From: Anabaena sp. PCC 7108
Lineage (GTDB): Bacteria; Cyanobacteriota; Cyanobacteriia; Cyanobacteriales; Nostocaceae
Reading direction: 5' to 3'
NCBI RefSeq assembly: GCF_000332135.1
Contig: NZ_KB235896.1
Span: 1,375,403-1,439,402, forward strand
DNA: 64,000 nt
Below are positions 1 through 8,768 of this stretch, one piece after another. The notes under the pieces are model-generated. The model made no database searches. It was not told where the DNA came from and saw only the letters and a program-made list of their open reading frames with translations. How positions within the stretch are numbered: the first letter of the stretch is position 1; each line of letters opens with the position of its first letter. The position numbers and the translations under genes are program-made.

Positions 1-141
1 AACGCCCTGACGCAACTGTACCAAGTCTTCCTGCATTTCCAGGAGAGCTTGTTCTAGCATTTTTTCTGGGTCTTCGGCTTTGCTGATCAAATCGTTAACA
101 TTAGCACCAACTACTCGTTTAAGGCGATCAAATAATCCCAT
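1..141 (-). CDS. PspA/IM30 (Vipp1) family protein, 5' part only
   Basis: The reverse strand from 141 to the window edge encodes the first 47 residues of a PspA/Vipp1-type protein; the rest lies outside the window. It begins MGLFDRLKRVVGANVNDLIS and continues with an AEDPEKMLEQ motif, which is the classic N-terminus of the family: an amphipathic membrane-binding helix followed by the first coiled-coil helix. Family members form ESCRT-III-like rods and rings that protect or remodel inner and thylakoid membranes. The start is the ATG at 141. It lies downstream of a paralog on the same strand, 157 bp away. Whether this copy is the essential Vipp1 or the stress-type PspA cannot be decided from the part visible; the MGLFDR start is shared by both. 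Confidence 0.9.
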   Translation of the reverse strand, partial: MGLFDRLKRVVGANVNDLISKAEDPEKMLEQALLEMQEDLVQLRQGV

Positions 142-298
142 AACTTTTTTCCTTTTGAGGTTTACGCGCTTTGTTGGACAATTAGCTTTTTTACTGTTTA
201 ATAGCTACCTATTTCAATTTAATCTTTTCAGTTTAGCTTGGTATCCTCTCTCCATTCTGAATCATGATGCGGTGGATCAGCCACATTAACTCCCAAAT

Positions 299-1033
299 TT
301 ACAACTCTGAACTTTTGGGTAACTCCTGCTGGTGCTTCAACAGCTGACTGGTTTCTGCTTCCGTATTGTTGACCTCACCTAAAATCTGAGTTTTCATGGC
401 TGCCAGTTCAGTCTCAATGTTATTCATAGATTTCAACTTAGTAAATCTTGTTTCCAGATCGTCACTACTAAGTTGAGAAATTGCTTGAGATTGCGCTTCC
501 ATCTGTAAAACTTTTTCTTCCATTCGTTCCCATGCATTCAAACTTGTTGTAGCAGAAACTCCCTGAAGCATTTCCTGTAGTTTATACGATGCTTCGGCAG
601 AACGAGCGCGAGCAATGTACATATCTTTTTTGGTTTTGATCTCAGCAATTTTCAATTCGAGCGATCGCATTTGCTGTTTTAGCTGCGTCACCACATCTTT
701 TTGCTGATCTATTTGATTAAAAAGGGCTGTAGCCGTTTCTTGGTAAATTTGGCGTTTGGTGAGAGCTTCCCGTGCTAGATGTTCACTACCTTGTTGCAGT
801 GCTAGTTGAGCGCGACGATACCATTCTTCGGCTTGGGATTGGGCTGATGTTGCTTGGCGTTCAGTGCGTTTTTGGGTAGCGATCGCACCAGCTACACCTT
901 GCCTTAACTGCACTAAATTTTCCTGCATCTTTAGAAAGGTTTGCTCCAGAATTTTTTCTGGATCTTCTGCACCGCTGACCAGACTATTGAAATTAGCACG
1001 AATCACCCGCAGGATACGCTTCATCACTTCCAT
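299..1033 (-). CDS. PspA/IM30 family protein (second paralog)
   Basis: This 244-residue protein is a paralog of the partial gene just downstream. The AEDPEKILEQ motif and a QENLVQLRQGVA stretch match that gene almost residue for residue. The remainder is a long predicted coiled coil rich in Gln, Glu, Lys and Arg, with no membrane segment. Members of this family assemble on membranes under envelope stress. The N-terminus (MEVMKRILRVI) differs from the usual MGLFDR but aligns with it in length, which favours the start at 1033. A second ATG at 1024, preceded by GGAAG, is a possible alternative. Length fits PspA better than Vipp1, because no C-terminal extension is present. The tandem arrangement suggests gene duplication and perhaps co-transcription. 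Confidence 0.9.
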   Translation of the reverse strand: MEVMKRILRVIRANFNSLVSGAEDPEKILEQTFLKMQENLVQLRQGVAGAIATQKRTERQATSAQSQAEEWYRRAQLALQQGSEHLAREALTKRQIYQETATALFNQIDQQKDVVTQLKQQMRSLELKIAEIKTKKDMYIARARSAEASYKLQEMLQGVSATTSLNAWERMEEKVLQMEAQSQAISQLSSDDLETRFTKLKSMNNIETELAAMKTQILGEVNNTEAETSQLLKHQQELPKSSEL

Positions 1034-1172
1034 TTTGGCTTTGCTCCATTCACTTTGTGCCAGCTGCTAGAAAGCTCCCTCCATTGAAGAAGACACGGAG
1101 AAAGAGGGACACGGGGACACGGGGATAATCTCTCCGCGTCACCGCGTCTCCCACTCTCCGCGTCCTCTTTGG

Positions 1173-2351
1173 TCATTGCTGTACGCGGGCTTGAATTCCC
1201 TTGGCCTGTAGCTGCTGTAACCTCAGTTTTACTTCATCTTTGGTTTTCAAAGCACCAAGATAAATATACTTTTGGTTAGGAGATAAATAAGCATCTGGAA
1301 CAACTTGCCGCGCCGTAGCTAAAGCACCAACTCCTTTATTATCAACTACTAGATAATAGAATCCATCGGCTGATGGTTTAATTTCTCCATTTGGAACTGG
1401 TAAGGTTGTCGGTTTCTGAATCTCCGGTGCTGGGGTGACAAGAGGAATTGCACTGAGCGGTGGAACTGGTTTTAGAGATGGTTTGGTAGCAATAGGTTTA
1501 GGTATGATTGCCGGAGTTGATTGCACTTTTGGTTGTAAAGCGACAACATCATTAGGATCTCTCACCTCTGGAAACTCACGAGCAGCTAAATTGGGATATT
1601 TAGGTATAGGAGTGATTTCTGGAACTGCTACGGATTGGTCACTATTAATTTCTTGAGAGTTTTGAGCAGATGGCAATGAACTAGTATGAAAAAATTTACC
1701 TATATTCAACTGTGGCCAAGTTTTGGGATTCAGGACTACATAGCCTAACATCAGACTGGCTAATAATAGCAGCAACATCGAAACAATACCTAAAGGTGAC
1801 AGCAAACTGTCACTCCCAGAACTAGATTTCTTTGGTTCTGGGGGTTTTTCTTTAAGACTCCGCAGCAGTGCTTCACTAGATTCTAAATAGTCATCTGGGT
1901 GAGTGGGAGGATCTTCTGTAGGCAGGATATTTTCGCTTTCAGCAGCCTGAATTTTTGTAGTAACCATACTACTGCTGAGAGATTTTGGTGCGGATGGATT
2001 TGAGGTTTTGGCAGATGCAGAGGACATTTGGAGATGATTTAGCTCCGGGGTATCTTCTATTGGTAATGTTGGTTTTTCTGGAGAAATTGCGTTAGTGTTG
2101 ACTTCGTCCACAGATGGCTGAGGGTTTCCCACTGTCGCAGTCATGCCTGGTAACTTTTGGGGTTGGTTATTGCTATAACTTTCTGTACTAAGTGGTTGCG
2201 GCTGCCTTAATATATTGCGTGTGCGTCGGTATCTGATTAACTCTTGATCTAGCTGCACTTCTAAACTAGCCAGTGATAAAGCTAGTACAGGCTTTAAGCC
2301 TTGTGTTGTAGACGAATGGGTGTTGGAATCGATGATGGGATTTTGACTCAT
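1173..2351 (-). CDS. Membrane protein with SPOR-like C-terminal domain
   Basis: This 392-residue protein is mostly low-complexity linker rich in Pro, Ser and Thr. A single transmembrane helix lies near residues 188-208 (around LLLLLASLMLGYVVLN). The last 60 residues (YYLVVDN ... LGALKTKDEVKLRLQQLQ) have the pattern of SPOR or SPOR-like domains, which bind denuded peptidoglycan at division sites. The predicted topology is a cytoplasmic N-terminus of about 190 residues, one membrane pass and a periplasmic tail. The N-terminal segment LASLEVQLDQELIRYRR is the only other ordered-looking part. I do not recognise a named gene; a role in the envelope or division is inference from the tail. It lies between the pspA pair and a divergent DciA-like gene. 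Confidence 0.7.
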   Translation of the reverse strand: MSQNPIIDSNTHSSTTQGLKPVLALSLASLEVQLDQELIRYRRTRNILRQPQPLSTESYSNNQPQKLPGMTATVGNPQPSVDEVNTNAISPEKPTLPIEDTPELNHLQMSSASAKTSNPSAPKSLSSSMVTTKIQAAESENILPTEDPPTHPDDYLESSEALLRSLKEKPPEPKKSSSGSDSLLSPLGIVSMLLLLLASLMLGYVVLNPKTWPQLNIGKFFHTSSLPSAQNSQEINSDQSVAVPEITPIPKYPNLAAREFPEVRDPNDVVALQPKVQSTPAIIPKPIATKPSLKPVPPLSAIPLVTPAPEIQKPTTLPVPNGEIKPSADGFYYLVVDNKGVGALATARQVVPDAYLSPNQKYIYLGALKTKDEVKLRLQQLQAKGIQARVQQ

Positions 2352-2431
2352 GCCACTGTGCCTGAAATGAAGACTGCTGGATGAATTTTAGTTGATTTGA
2401 GAATTAAGCTAAATTTTTGCTCTGTTAAACA

Positions 2432-2980
2432 ATGTCGTTGAAATCAGTTAATAGTATTTTAGGCATTCTGGAACAAGAAGCCAAATGGCAACAGCAACCG
2501 TTGCAAATTTTGCTCAAGTGTTGGGGGGAAGTTGTGGGTACTGTGGTTGCTGCCCAAACTCGTCCCTTATCAATCCAACGTGATGTCTTGTGGGTAGCAA
2601 CTTCTAGCGCTGCTTGGGCGCAGAATTTGACTTTTGGACGCAGAAACATACTTTTGAAATTAAATCAAAAGCTACCTACGCCTTTGATAGATATACGGTT
2701 ATCCACGGCTGAGTGGAAGCGATCGCCCATAACGCCAAAACCACAGACTGTTACACCACAAGAACATCCCAGTTATTTGGGTGGAAGAATTGATAATTTT
2801 GGGGTTAAATCCTCGGTTAACAATGCTAGTGCTGCTTTTGAGGATTGGGCTAGGATTAGGCAAGAGCGATCGCAAGGTTTACCCTTTTGTCCTCATTGTC
2901 AATGTCCTACCCCACCAGGTGAACTTCAACGCTGGGGTGTTTGTTCTCTTTGTGCTGCCAAGCTGTCTTCCGATAAGTAG
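2432..2980 (+). CDS. DUF721/DciA-like protein with C-terminal zinc ribbon
   Basis: The first 90 residues match the DUF721 (DciA) pattern: a helix near the start, the segment ILLKCWGEVVG, a short beta stretch and then WAQNLTFGRRNILLKLNQKL. DciA proteins help load the replicative helicase DnaB in bacteria that lack DnaC. After a Pro-rich linker the C-terminus holds a CPHC-x15-CSLC pattern (about residues 157-178), typical of a small zinc ribbon; this is known in cyanobacterial DUF721 proteins. The ATG at 2432 has no clear Shine-Dalgarno sequence, which is common in cyanobacteria. The gene is divergent from the SPOR-like gene across 80 bp. A helicase-loading role is a family-level inference. Confidence 0.75.
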   Translation: MSLKSVNSILGILEQEAKWQQQPLQILLKCWGEVVGTVVAAQTRPLSIQRDVLWVATSSAAWAQNLTFGRRNILLKLNQKLPTPLIDIRLSTAEWKRSPITPKPQTVTPQEHPSYLGGRIDNFGVKSSVNNASAAFEDWARIRQERSQGLPFCPHCQCPTPPGELQRWGVCSLCAAKLSSDK

Positions 2981-3678
2981 GTTGGCGTTAAAAATTGTCG
3001 TTGGGATAAGGCAGGGGGCAGGGGGCAGGGGGCAGGGTGCAGGGGGAAAAAGAGTTTTAGCCTTATTTACTTTTCTTTACACAGTTTGGTTTTATTCTGC
3101 CCACCTGACTTGAAAATAAGACCCCACCCCTAACCCCTCCCCGCTGTTTCGTGGAGGGGAATAAGAAGTTTTTCATCCCTCCTGGTGTACGCAGTTCATG
3201 ATGGCTACTTACCTTTTAGGATAAGTTCATCAGTAGGTGGGCGTGAATAATTCATTTTTATTCACATAGTTATGTTTATTTTTGCCTACTTACTTAGTAT
3301 TTACTTGGTATTTGGGTATCTACTTAGTATTTGGCAACAGCTATCCCTATTCAAGAACACGGCATAATTGGAATAATTAAGGCTACATAAAGTAATTTCA
3401 GTCTGCCTAAAGGGTGAGTTTAAAATATTGATTAAATGTAAAAGTAGATGTTTAGTCTTGATCCCCAATTATTTTTTGTTTAAAGTTTGTATGTAGACAC
3501 TCCTACAATCATTTACAAATATAACGAGATTCTAAAGACATCCTAAAGTTTATTTACATACAAAAATAGCTGGAACCCAGATAAAATAATCACTTGTCGG
3601 CTTTGATCCCCGTTTTGGAATAGAAGGAAAATATTAAGTGTGAAGGTTAGCCCTAAATGACACTAAAGATGAACCCAA
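2981..3678. other. Intergenic region with G-rich heptamer array and small repeats
   Basis: I see no supportable gene in these 698 bases. They hold a G-rich heptamer array (3010-3046), a hairpin-forming sequence around 3133-3160 (CCCCTCC ... GGAGGGG) and loosely repeated TACTTAGTATTT/TACTTGGTATTT units around 3289-3333. The last 200 bases are AT-rich and probably carry the promoter of the gene at 3679, but I cannot pick a convincing -10/-35 pair. Confidence 0.6.
3010..3046. repeat. G-rich heptamer tandem repeat, G-quadruplex candidate
   Basis: Units of GCAGGGG and close variants repeat about five times head to tail, so that five runs of three or more G lie within 37 bases. This is the heptameric repeat type known from heterocystous cyanobacteria. 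The spacing of G-runs by two or three bases meets the usual G-quadruplex pattern on the plus strand. It lies just downstream of the DciA-like gene. Confidence 0.8.
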
Positions 3679-3975
3679 ATGAAACCTATTAAACGTTTAA
3701 CATCTGCCTGTCGATATTGCCGTCATTACCAGCCAGAAGGTCGTCGCGGTGGAATGTGTCAACAGTTAGGCGCACTAGTACAAGCCAGTTGGAAAGCTTG
3801 TCCTTTAGCTATACCCGCTTTTGCGCCTTCCTGGGAAACTTTAGAAGATGCTTGGAGTTTACCAGTAGCACAACCACTTGCATCTGCTTCTCACACCCTA
3901 AATTCAGAAAATTCAGATATAAACAATCTTGAACTTCCTCCTGTGGAAGTAACAGCTAAGGTAATAGTCATTTAA
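3679..3975 (+). CDS. Conserved cyanobacterial Cys-rich small protein
   Basis: This 98-residue protein starts with a compact Cys-rich part containing CRYCRHYQPEGRRGGMC and, about 20 residues later, WKACPL. That gives four cysteines in a CxxC-x(12)-C-x(15)-C arrangement that could bind a metal. The second half is acidic and looks disordered. No signal peptide or membrane helix is visible. I have the impression of a family confined to cyanobacteria but cannot name a function. It stands alone, with a long AT-rich upstream region that suggests its own regulation, and it faces menB across a bidirectional-looking hairpin terminator. Confidence 0.65.
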   Translation: MKPIKRLTSACRYCRHYQPEGRRGGMCQQLGALVQASWKACPLAIPAFAPSWETLEDAWSLPVAQPLASASHTLNSENSDINNLELPPVEVTAKVIVI

Positions 3976-4066
3976 CCATCGTTCTTTACTGTAATAAATT
4001 TTTTTTTCAGGTAACATAATATTTGATTTTAAAATTCCGCTGCTATCACAGTTTATATCAACAAAT

Positions 4067-4091
4067 CTCGCACCTTGTTATAAGGTGCGAG
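4067..4091. terminator. Hairpin between convergent genes
   Basis: A perfect 10-bp stem (CTCGCACCTT ... AAGGTGCGAG) with a five-base loop lies between the convergent small Cys-rich gene and menB. It is flanked by A-rich and T-rich tracts, so it can act as a terminator in both directions. Confidence 0.75.
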
Positions 4092-4102
4092 TTTAGAAAT
4101 TT

Positions 4103-4936
4103 CTAAGGTAGCCAAGGAAAGTCCCGAAAATTCGGCGGACGTTTTTCTAAAAATGCTTGTTTTCCTTCTGCGCCTTCTTCTGTCATGTAATAGAGGAGGG
4201 TAGCGTTACCGGCAAGTTCTTGTAAACCAGCTTGTCCGTCACAGTCGGCGTTAAATGCTGATTTGAGACAACGAATAGCAATGGGGCTTTTTTCTAAAAT
4301 TTCTTGCGCCCATTGTATACCTTCGGTTTCTAGTTGTTCTACAGGAACGACGGTATTAACTAAACCCATTTCTAAAGCTTGTTCAGCATTATATTGACGG
4401 CACAAAAACCATATTTCTCGTGCTTTTTTTTGTCCGACGATTCGGGCTAAATAACTTGCACCAAAACCACCATCAAAACTGCCAACTTTGGGGCCTGTTT
4501 GTCCAAAAATGGCGTTATCAGCAGCAATAGTTAAGTCACAGATTAAATGTAAAACATGACCGCCACCAATAGCATAGCCAGCAACTAAGGCAATAACTAC
4601 TTTAGGCATAGAACGAATCAGACGTTGTAAATCCAAAACGTTTAAGCGGGGAATTCCTGCGTCATCTACATAACCTGCTTGTCCGCGTACACTTTGATCA
4701 CCACCTGAACAGAAAGCGTATTTACCGTCTGTGTGGGGTCCAGCACCCGTAAATAGGACTACACCAATACTTGTATCTTCACGGGCATCCCAAAAGGCTT
4801 CGTATAGTTCAAATACAGTTTTAGGACGGAAAGCATTACGTTTATGAGGACGGTTGATGGTGATTTTAGCGATACCGTCGCTTTTTTGATAAATGATGTC
4901 TTCGTAGATTTTGACGGTTTTCCAGTCGATTTGCAT
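4103..4936 (-). CDS. menB: 1,4-dihydroxy-2-naphthoyl-CoA synthase
   Basis: MenB closes the second ring of the naphthoquinone by converting o-succinylbenzoyl-CoA to 1,4-dihydroxy-2-naphthoyl-CoA. In cyanobacteria this leads to phylloquinone, the photosystem I A1 cofactor. The 277 residues carry the crotonase fold signatures: [12 protein letters not shown] near the N-terminus, the oxyanion-hole region FCSGGDQ, the [19 protein letters not shown] segment and [16 protein letters not shown], which is specific to MenB. The C-terminus ends in [10 protein letters not shown], also typical of MenB. Length is normal. MenD lies further upstream on the same strand, separated only by an opposite-strand nuclease gene. 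Confidence 0.96.
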   Translation of the reverse strand: MQIDWKTVKIYEDIIYQKSDGIAKITINRPHKRNAFRPKTVFELYEAFWDAREDTSIGVVLFTGAGPHTDGKYAFCSGGDQSVRGQAGYVDDAGIPRLNVLDLQRLIRSMPKVVIALVAGYAIGGGHVLHLICDLTIAADNAIFGQTGPKVGSFDGGFGASYLARIVGQKKAREIWFLCRQYNAEQALEMGLVNTVVPVEQLETEGIQWAQEILEKSPIAIRCLKSAFNADCDGQAGLQELAGNATLLYYMTEEGAEGKQAFLEKRPPNFRDFPWLP

Positions 4937-5076
4937 GATTATACAGTGGGTTTCTGGTGCTTGAAAATTTTATCGCGGACTTGGGGTGATGCGATTCCTG
5001 CGGAGCGCTGAACGCTATCGCTATGGGATCTCCAGCCTTTACAATCTGGTAATTATCTCGCAGTGGTGTAATAAAA

Positions 5077-5898
5077 ATGCGACGTGACACTATATTTTAT
5101 AAGCTATTCAAGCAATTTCCGGGTTTATTGTTTGAATTGATAGACGAACCACCACCAGAAGCAAAGGACTACCAATTTGAATCCGTGGAGGTGAAAGAAA
5201 CAGCTTTTCGGATTGATGGTGTGTTTCTACCACCTGATAATGCAGTTTCTAAAATAGTATTTTTTGCTGAGGTGCAGTTTCAGAAGGATGAAGACTTATA
5301 TCACCGCTTTTTTTCTGAGTTGTTTTTGTTTCTCTATCGTCACTCTATTCGTTATGAAGACTGGTTTGGAGTGGTAATTTTTGGTTCTCGCAGTATGGAA
5401 CCCTCCAACTCAATGATTCACAGGGGTTTGTTAGAAAATGGTCAAGTCCGACGGGTATATCTGGATGAGTTGGGAGATTTGCGACAACAACCTTTGGGTT
5501 TAGGTTTGATGTTGCTGACTACGATTCCTGAAGAAGAAGCTGTGGAATCAGCGCGGTTTTTGCTTGAACTTGCACAGCAACAATCGGAACAAGCGATAAT
5601 AGATTTAGTAACGACGATTATCGTCTACAAGTTTTCTAACCTGAGTCGAGAGGAGATTGCAGCAATGTTAGGACTGAATCTGGAAGAACCACGGGCTATT
5701 CGGGACGCGAAGGAAGAAGGAATAGTAAAAGGAGAGCGATCTCTTGTCCTGCGGCAATTAAACCGACGATTAGGTACTATTCCTGATGCGCTTCTGTCTC
5801 AGATTCAGACTTTGTCGGTGGAACAGGTGGAAGCATTAGGTGAGGCTTTGCTAGATTTTTCTACTCTTGCAGATTTGGAAGGGTGGTTACAAGGTTAA
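5077..5898 (+). CDS. Rpn-family nuclease-like protein (DUF2887 + DUF4351)
   Basis: This 273-residue protein begins RRDTIFYKLFKQFPGLLFEL, the typical start of DUF2887 proteins in cyanobacteria. The segment RIDGVFLPP ... VFFAEVQFQ supplies the D and ExQ of a PD-(D/E)xK nuclease core of the Rpn/transposase_31 class. The C-terminal 55 residues (SLVLRQLNRRLG ... LADLEGWL) match DUF4351. Rpn proteins of E. coli are DNA endonucleases that promote RecA-independent recombination; the activity here is inferred. The gene sits on the opposite strand between menD and menB, which suggests insertion of a mobile or accessory cassette between two pathway genes. Confidence 0.85.
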   Translation: MRRDTIFYKLFKQFPGLLFELIDEPPPEAKDYQFESVEVKETAFRIDGVFLPPDNAVSKIVFFAEVQFQKDEDLYHRFFSELFLFLYRHSIRYEDWFGVVIFGSRSMEPSNSMIHRGLLENGQVRRVYLDELGDLRQQPLGLGLMLLTTIPEEEAVESARFLLELAQQQSEQAIIDLVTTIIVYKFSNLSREEIAAMLGLNLEEPRAIRDAKEEGIVKGERSLVLRQLNRRLGTIPDALLSQIQTLSVEQVEALGEALLDFSTLADLEGWLQG

Positions 5899-5922
5899 TC
5901 AGTAGACATCTCCAGAAAAAAT

Positions 5923-5959
5923 GTAGAGCCGAGAATCCCTATCCATGGAACGTCTCTAC
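5923..5959. repeat. 37-bp palindromic repeat, copy A
   Basis: The sequence begins GTAGAGCCGAGAATCCC and ends AACGTCTCTAC, so its ends are inverted. A nearly identical copy lies in opposite orientation at 34110-34146. This looks like a small dispersed palindromic repeat rather than a gene part. It follows the DUF2887 gene and may form a terminator-like hairpin. Confidence 0.75.
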
Positions 5960-6057
5960 AAATGACTCATTGTTCATTTGTAGAAAAATTTGATGCGATC
6001 TATCTAATATACTAGAAAATGTGATTTTTCAGCATTCAGTAAAATCCAACGTAATAA

Positions 6058-7779
6058 TTAAATCCCAGTATCAAAACTAAACTTCCCTAAATTCTCCTTC
6101 CTCCACATAGCATCCCTTTTCCGATTTGTCTTAATTTCTAAAACCCTAATTCCTGTCTTTGGTAAAACCTTCAACCTTTCCTGCAAATCTTCCCAAGAAT
6201 TAATTAACTCATGCTGCACATTATAAGTAGCGCATAACTGAGCAAAATCAATATTTTGGGGAGTGGCAAAAAATTCTTCAAAAGGTGGATCAAATTTGGC
6301 AACTGGTAACATCTCAAATATCCCGCCACCATTGTTATTAATTAAGATAATTATCAGATTCCCAATAAATTTATTTCTAATTAAAAAACCATTTGTATCA
6401 TGTAACAAAGCTAAATCTCCTGTTAACATGACACTACTTTTTTGATGATGTGCTATTCCTAAAGCGGTGGAAAGTGTGCCATCAATTCCATTTGCACCTC
6501 GATTAAAATAAGGTTTAATTCTTAAATTATTTGGTTTCCAGAAAAATTCTACATCCCGCACTGGCATACTATTAGCAATAAATAATGGTGTTTCGGGTGG
6601 GAGAAATTGGGAAATTAACCAAGCCGCTTTACTTTCAATTAATTCCTCCATATTTTCCAAATTATCATCAATATTTTTTCTAACTTTTGCTTCTACATCA
6701 CACCATTTTTGCAAATATTCTAAGTTCTTATTTCCTAGTTTCCAATTTTCCGTCTTTAAATACTCTATAGATGTCCTTAAATGTGTGGTTTTTCCATGCA
6801 AAGGATCTAAATTTTGATCGCAACTATCAATTATCCACCGTTGAGGTTTAGTCGCAATTAACCAATTACGCAATTCTTTACTTGTCGGCATTTCTCCAAT
6901 TTGAATTACCATTTCTGGTGTTAATTCTTGAGCAAGTTGCGGATTACGTAAAATGATATCGTAGGTAGAAATTAAATAGGGATTTAAATCTGCGTAATTT
7001 CTAACTGGGGAAAGTCCTTCAGCTAAAACTGGCCATTGGAGAGATTGAGAAAGTTGTGCGATCGCTCTACAATATTCTTCAGGTGCTTTTGGTTGAGCTA
7101 CACCAGCAATAATAATACCTTTTTGGTCATGGGTAATCGGTAATTGGTAATGGGTAATTGGTAATGGAGTCGAGACTATTCCTGAAAAGAAATCTTCAAC
7201 ATCTAAGGTAAAATTTATACCATCTGGAAGTGGTGCAAGCGGATCACGAAATGGTATATTTAAATGCACTGCTCCCCCGTCGGGAAATTGACAACGTTCC
7301 CAAGCATAAATTACCGTTTGTCTGAGATAACTTAACATTTCCATGTCAGCAACAGGTGTCGCTAACTCGGTTTGCCAATTGGGATAATTACCGTATAATT
7401 TTACTTGGTCGATAGTTTGTCCAGAATGACAATCTCGTAATTCTGCTGGTCTATCGGTGGTTAAAATTAATAAAGGTACACGACTTTCTCTAGCTTCAAT
7501 TACCGCAGGGTAAAAATTTGCTCCTGCTGTTCCCGAAGTACAAACTAATACTACAGGTTTTCCCGTTGCTTTGGCTTGTCCTAATGCAAAAAAAGCCGCA
7601 GAACGTTCATCTAAAATCGGAATAGCTTCAATTTCCGGCGTTTGCTGGACAAATGCTAAAGTTAAGGGTGTAGAACGAGAACCAGGACAAATAACAGCAC
7701 AATTTAAACCCAAGCGTTTGAGGGTTTCCGTTAACACATAAGACCAAAGTTGATTAAGATTATAAAAACTAAGTTGCAT
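6058..7779 (-). CDS. menD: SEPHCHC synthase (ThDP-dependent)
   Basis: MenD adds the succinic semialdehyde unit from 2-oxoglutarate to isochorismate in phylloquinone synthesis, using thiamine diphosphate. The 573-residue sequence shows the N-terminal ICPGSRSTPL motif (about residues 30-39), CTSGTAGANFYPAV, and the DRPAELRDCHSGQTIDQ stretch characteristic of MenD. A ThDP/Mg motif starting GDLALLHDTNG lies in the C-terminal third, followed by NNNGGGIFEMLP. An odd stretch near residues 205-218 (TPLPITHYQLPITH) is encoded by the same ATTACCAATTACCCATTACC repeat that litters intergenic regions here; it lies between domains and keeps the frame. Folate gene folB is divergent, 55 bp away. Confidence 0.95.
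   Translation of the reverse strand: MQLSFYNLNQLWSYVLTETLKRLGLNCAVICPGSRSTPLTLAFVQQTPEIEAIPILDERSAAFFALGQAKATGKPVVLVCTSGTAGANFYPAVIEARESRVPLLILTTDRPAELRDCHSGQTIDQVKLYGNYPNWQTELATPVADMEMLSYLRQTVIYAWERCQFPDGGAVHLNIPFRDPLAPLPDGINFTLDVEDFFSGIVSTPLPITHYQLPITHDQKGIIIAGVAQPKAPEEYCRAIAQLSQSLQWPVLAEGLSPVRNYADLNPYLISTYDIILRNPQLAQELTPEMVIQIGEMPTSKELRNWLIATKPQRWIIDSCDQNLDPLHGKTTHLRTSIEYLKTENWKLGNKNLEYLQKWCDVEAKVRKNIDDNLENMEELIESKAAWLISQFLPPETPLFIANSMPVRDVEFFWKPNNLRIKPYFNRGANGIDGTLSTALGIAHHQKSSVMLTGDLALLHDTNGFLIRNKFIGNLIIILINNNGGGIFEMLPVAKFDPPFEEFFATPQNIDFAQLCATYNVQHELINSWEDLQERLKVLPKTGIRVLEIKTNRKRDAMWRKENLGKFSFDTGI
7121..7166. repeat. Intergenic-type heptamer repeat inside menD
   Basis: The plus strand reads as repeated GGTAATTGGTAATGGGTAAT units, the same repeat family found between tal and pyk and between pyk and gap1. 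Here it is in frame within menD and encodes a PLPITHYQLPITH-like peptide. The copy count is low, which fits an old insertion that has been tolerated in an interdomain linker. Confidence 0.8.
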
Positions 7780-7834
7780 TTATTAAGTAATTGCTAATTA
7801 AGTAAATTTATCACCAGTCACCTATCATTAATTT

Positions 7835-8200
7835 ATGGACTCTATTCATTTAACAGGAATTCGCTGCTACGGCTATACTGGGTTTTTACCAGAAGAACAG
7901 GTATTAGGACAATGGTTTGAGGTAGATGTCAAATTATGGTTGGATCTTTCTCGACCCGCTAAAACAGATAATATTGAAGATACAATAGATTATCGTCGCA
8001 CAATTAGTTTAATTCAAAATTTAGTCAAAACCTCAAAATTTGCATTGGTAGAGAGATTAGCAGGTGCGATCGCAGATGGTATTTTAGAAGATAGCGGTGG
8101 TATTAATCAAGTACAAGTTATTCTCAGTAAACCTGCTGCACCCATACCTGACTTTAGTGGCAAAATTAGCATTGAGTTAACACGAAGCAAGTCTAATTAA
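7835..8200 (+). CDS. folB: Dihydroneopterin aldolase
   Basis: FolB cleaves 7,8-dihydroneopterin to 6-hydroxymethyl-7,8-dihydropterin and glycolaldehyde in folate synthesis. The 121 residues start MDSIHLTGIRCYGYTGFLPEE, with the conserved GxxCYGYTGxxPEE substrate loop. They continue with DTIDYR, the segment LVERLAGAIADGIL with its active-site Glu, and a C-terminal VILSKPAAPIP with the conserved KP. Length is normal for the homo-octameric enzyme. The gene is divergent from menD and is followed 11 bp later by an acetyltransferase gene, with which it may be co-transcribed. Confidence 0.93.
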   Translation: MDSIHLTGIRCYGYTGFLPEEQVLGQWFEVDVKLWLDLSRPAKTDNIEDTIDYRRTISLIQNLVKTSKFALVERLAGAIADGILEDSGGINQVQVILSKPAAPIPDFSGKISIELTRSKSN

Positions 8201-8210
8201 CTACCTTGTC

Positions 8211-8768
8211 ATGGAAAAAACAGAAAAACAAAAAATGCTGGCAGGGGAGTTATATTTATCAGAAGACGCGGAATTAATTGCTGAAAGTCAGCGTGCTAGT
8301 CGTCTACTGCAAATCTACAACTCAACAATCGCAGAACAGCGACAGCAGCGACAGCAAATTTTACAACAATTGTTTGGGGAAATAGGAGAAAAAATCCACA
8401 TTATTCCACCTTTCCACTGCGACTATGGTGGTAATATTTACGCTGGTAATAACTTATTTATAAATTATGGTTGTGTAATTTTAGATTGCAATACCGTTCA
8501 TATTGGCGAAAATGTGTTAATGGCTCCTTACGTGCAGATTTACACAGCTTATCATCCCACAGACCCAGAAACTCGGCTAACAGGTAGAGAACTAGCCGCA
8601 CCAATTAAAATTGGTAATAATGTCTGGATAGGTGGTGGTGTAATTATTTGTCCAGGTGTCACCATTGGTGATAATACTACCATTGGGGCAGGTAGTGTAG
8701 TCATTAAAGATATACCTGCAAATGTCGTCGCTGCGGGTAATCCTTGCCGCATTATTCGCCATTTATAG
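8211..8768 (+). CDS. Maltose/galactoside O-acetyltransferase-like (LbH)
   Basis: The 185-residue protein has the maltose acetyltransferase N-terminal helix domain (QKMLAGELYLSEDAEL) followed by a left-handed beta-helix of hexapeptide repeats. HCDYGGNIYAGNNLFINYG and VWIGGGVIICPGVTIGDNTTIGAGSVV are typical of the Maa/LacA/NodL group, and ending in AAGNPCRII is also typical. The catalytic His of the group is visible in TAYHPTD. It transfers acetyl from acetyl-CoA to a sugar hydroxyl; the natural acceptor cannot be told from sequence. It starts 11 bp after folB. Confidence 0.9.
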   Translation: MEKTEKQKMLAGELYLSEDAELIAESQRASRLLQIYNSTIAEQRQQRQQILQQLFGEIGEKIHIIPPFHCDYGGNIYAGNNLFINYGCVILDCNTVHIGENVLMAPYVQIYTAYHPTDPETRLTGRELAAPIKIGNNVWIGGGVIICPGVTIGDNTTIGAGSVVIKDIPANVVAAGNPCRIIRHL

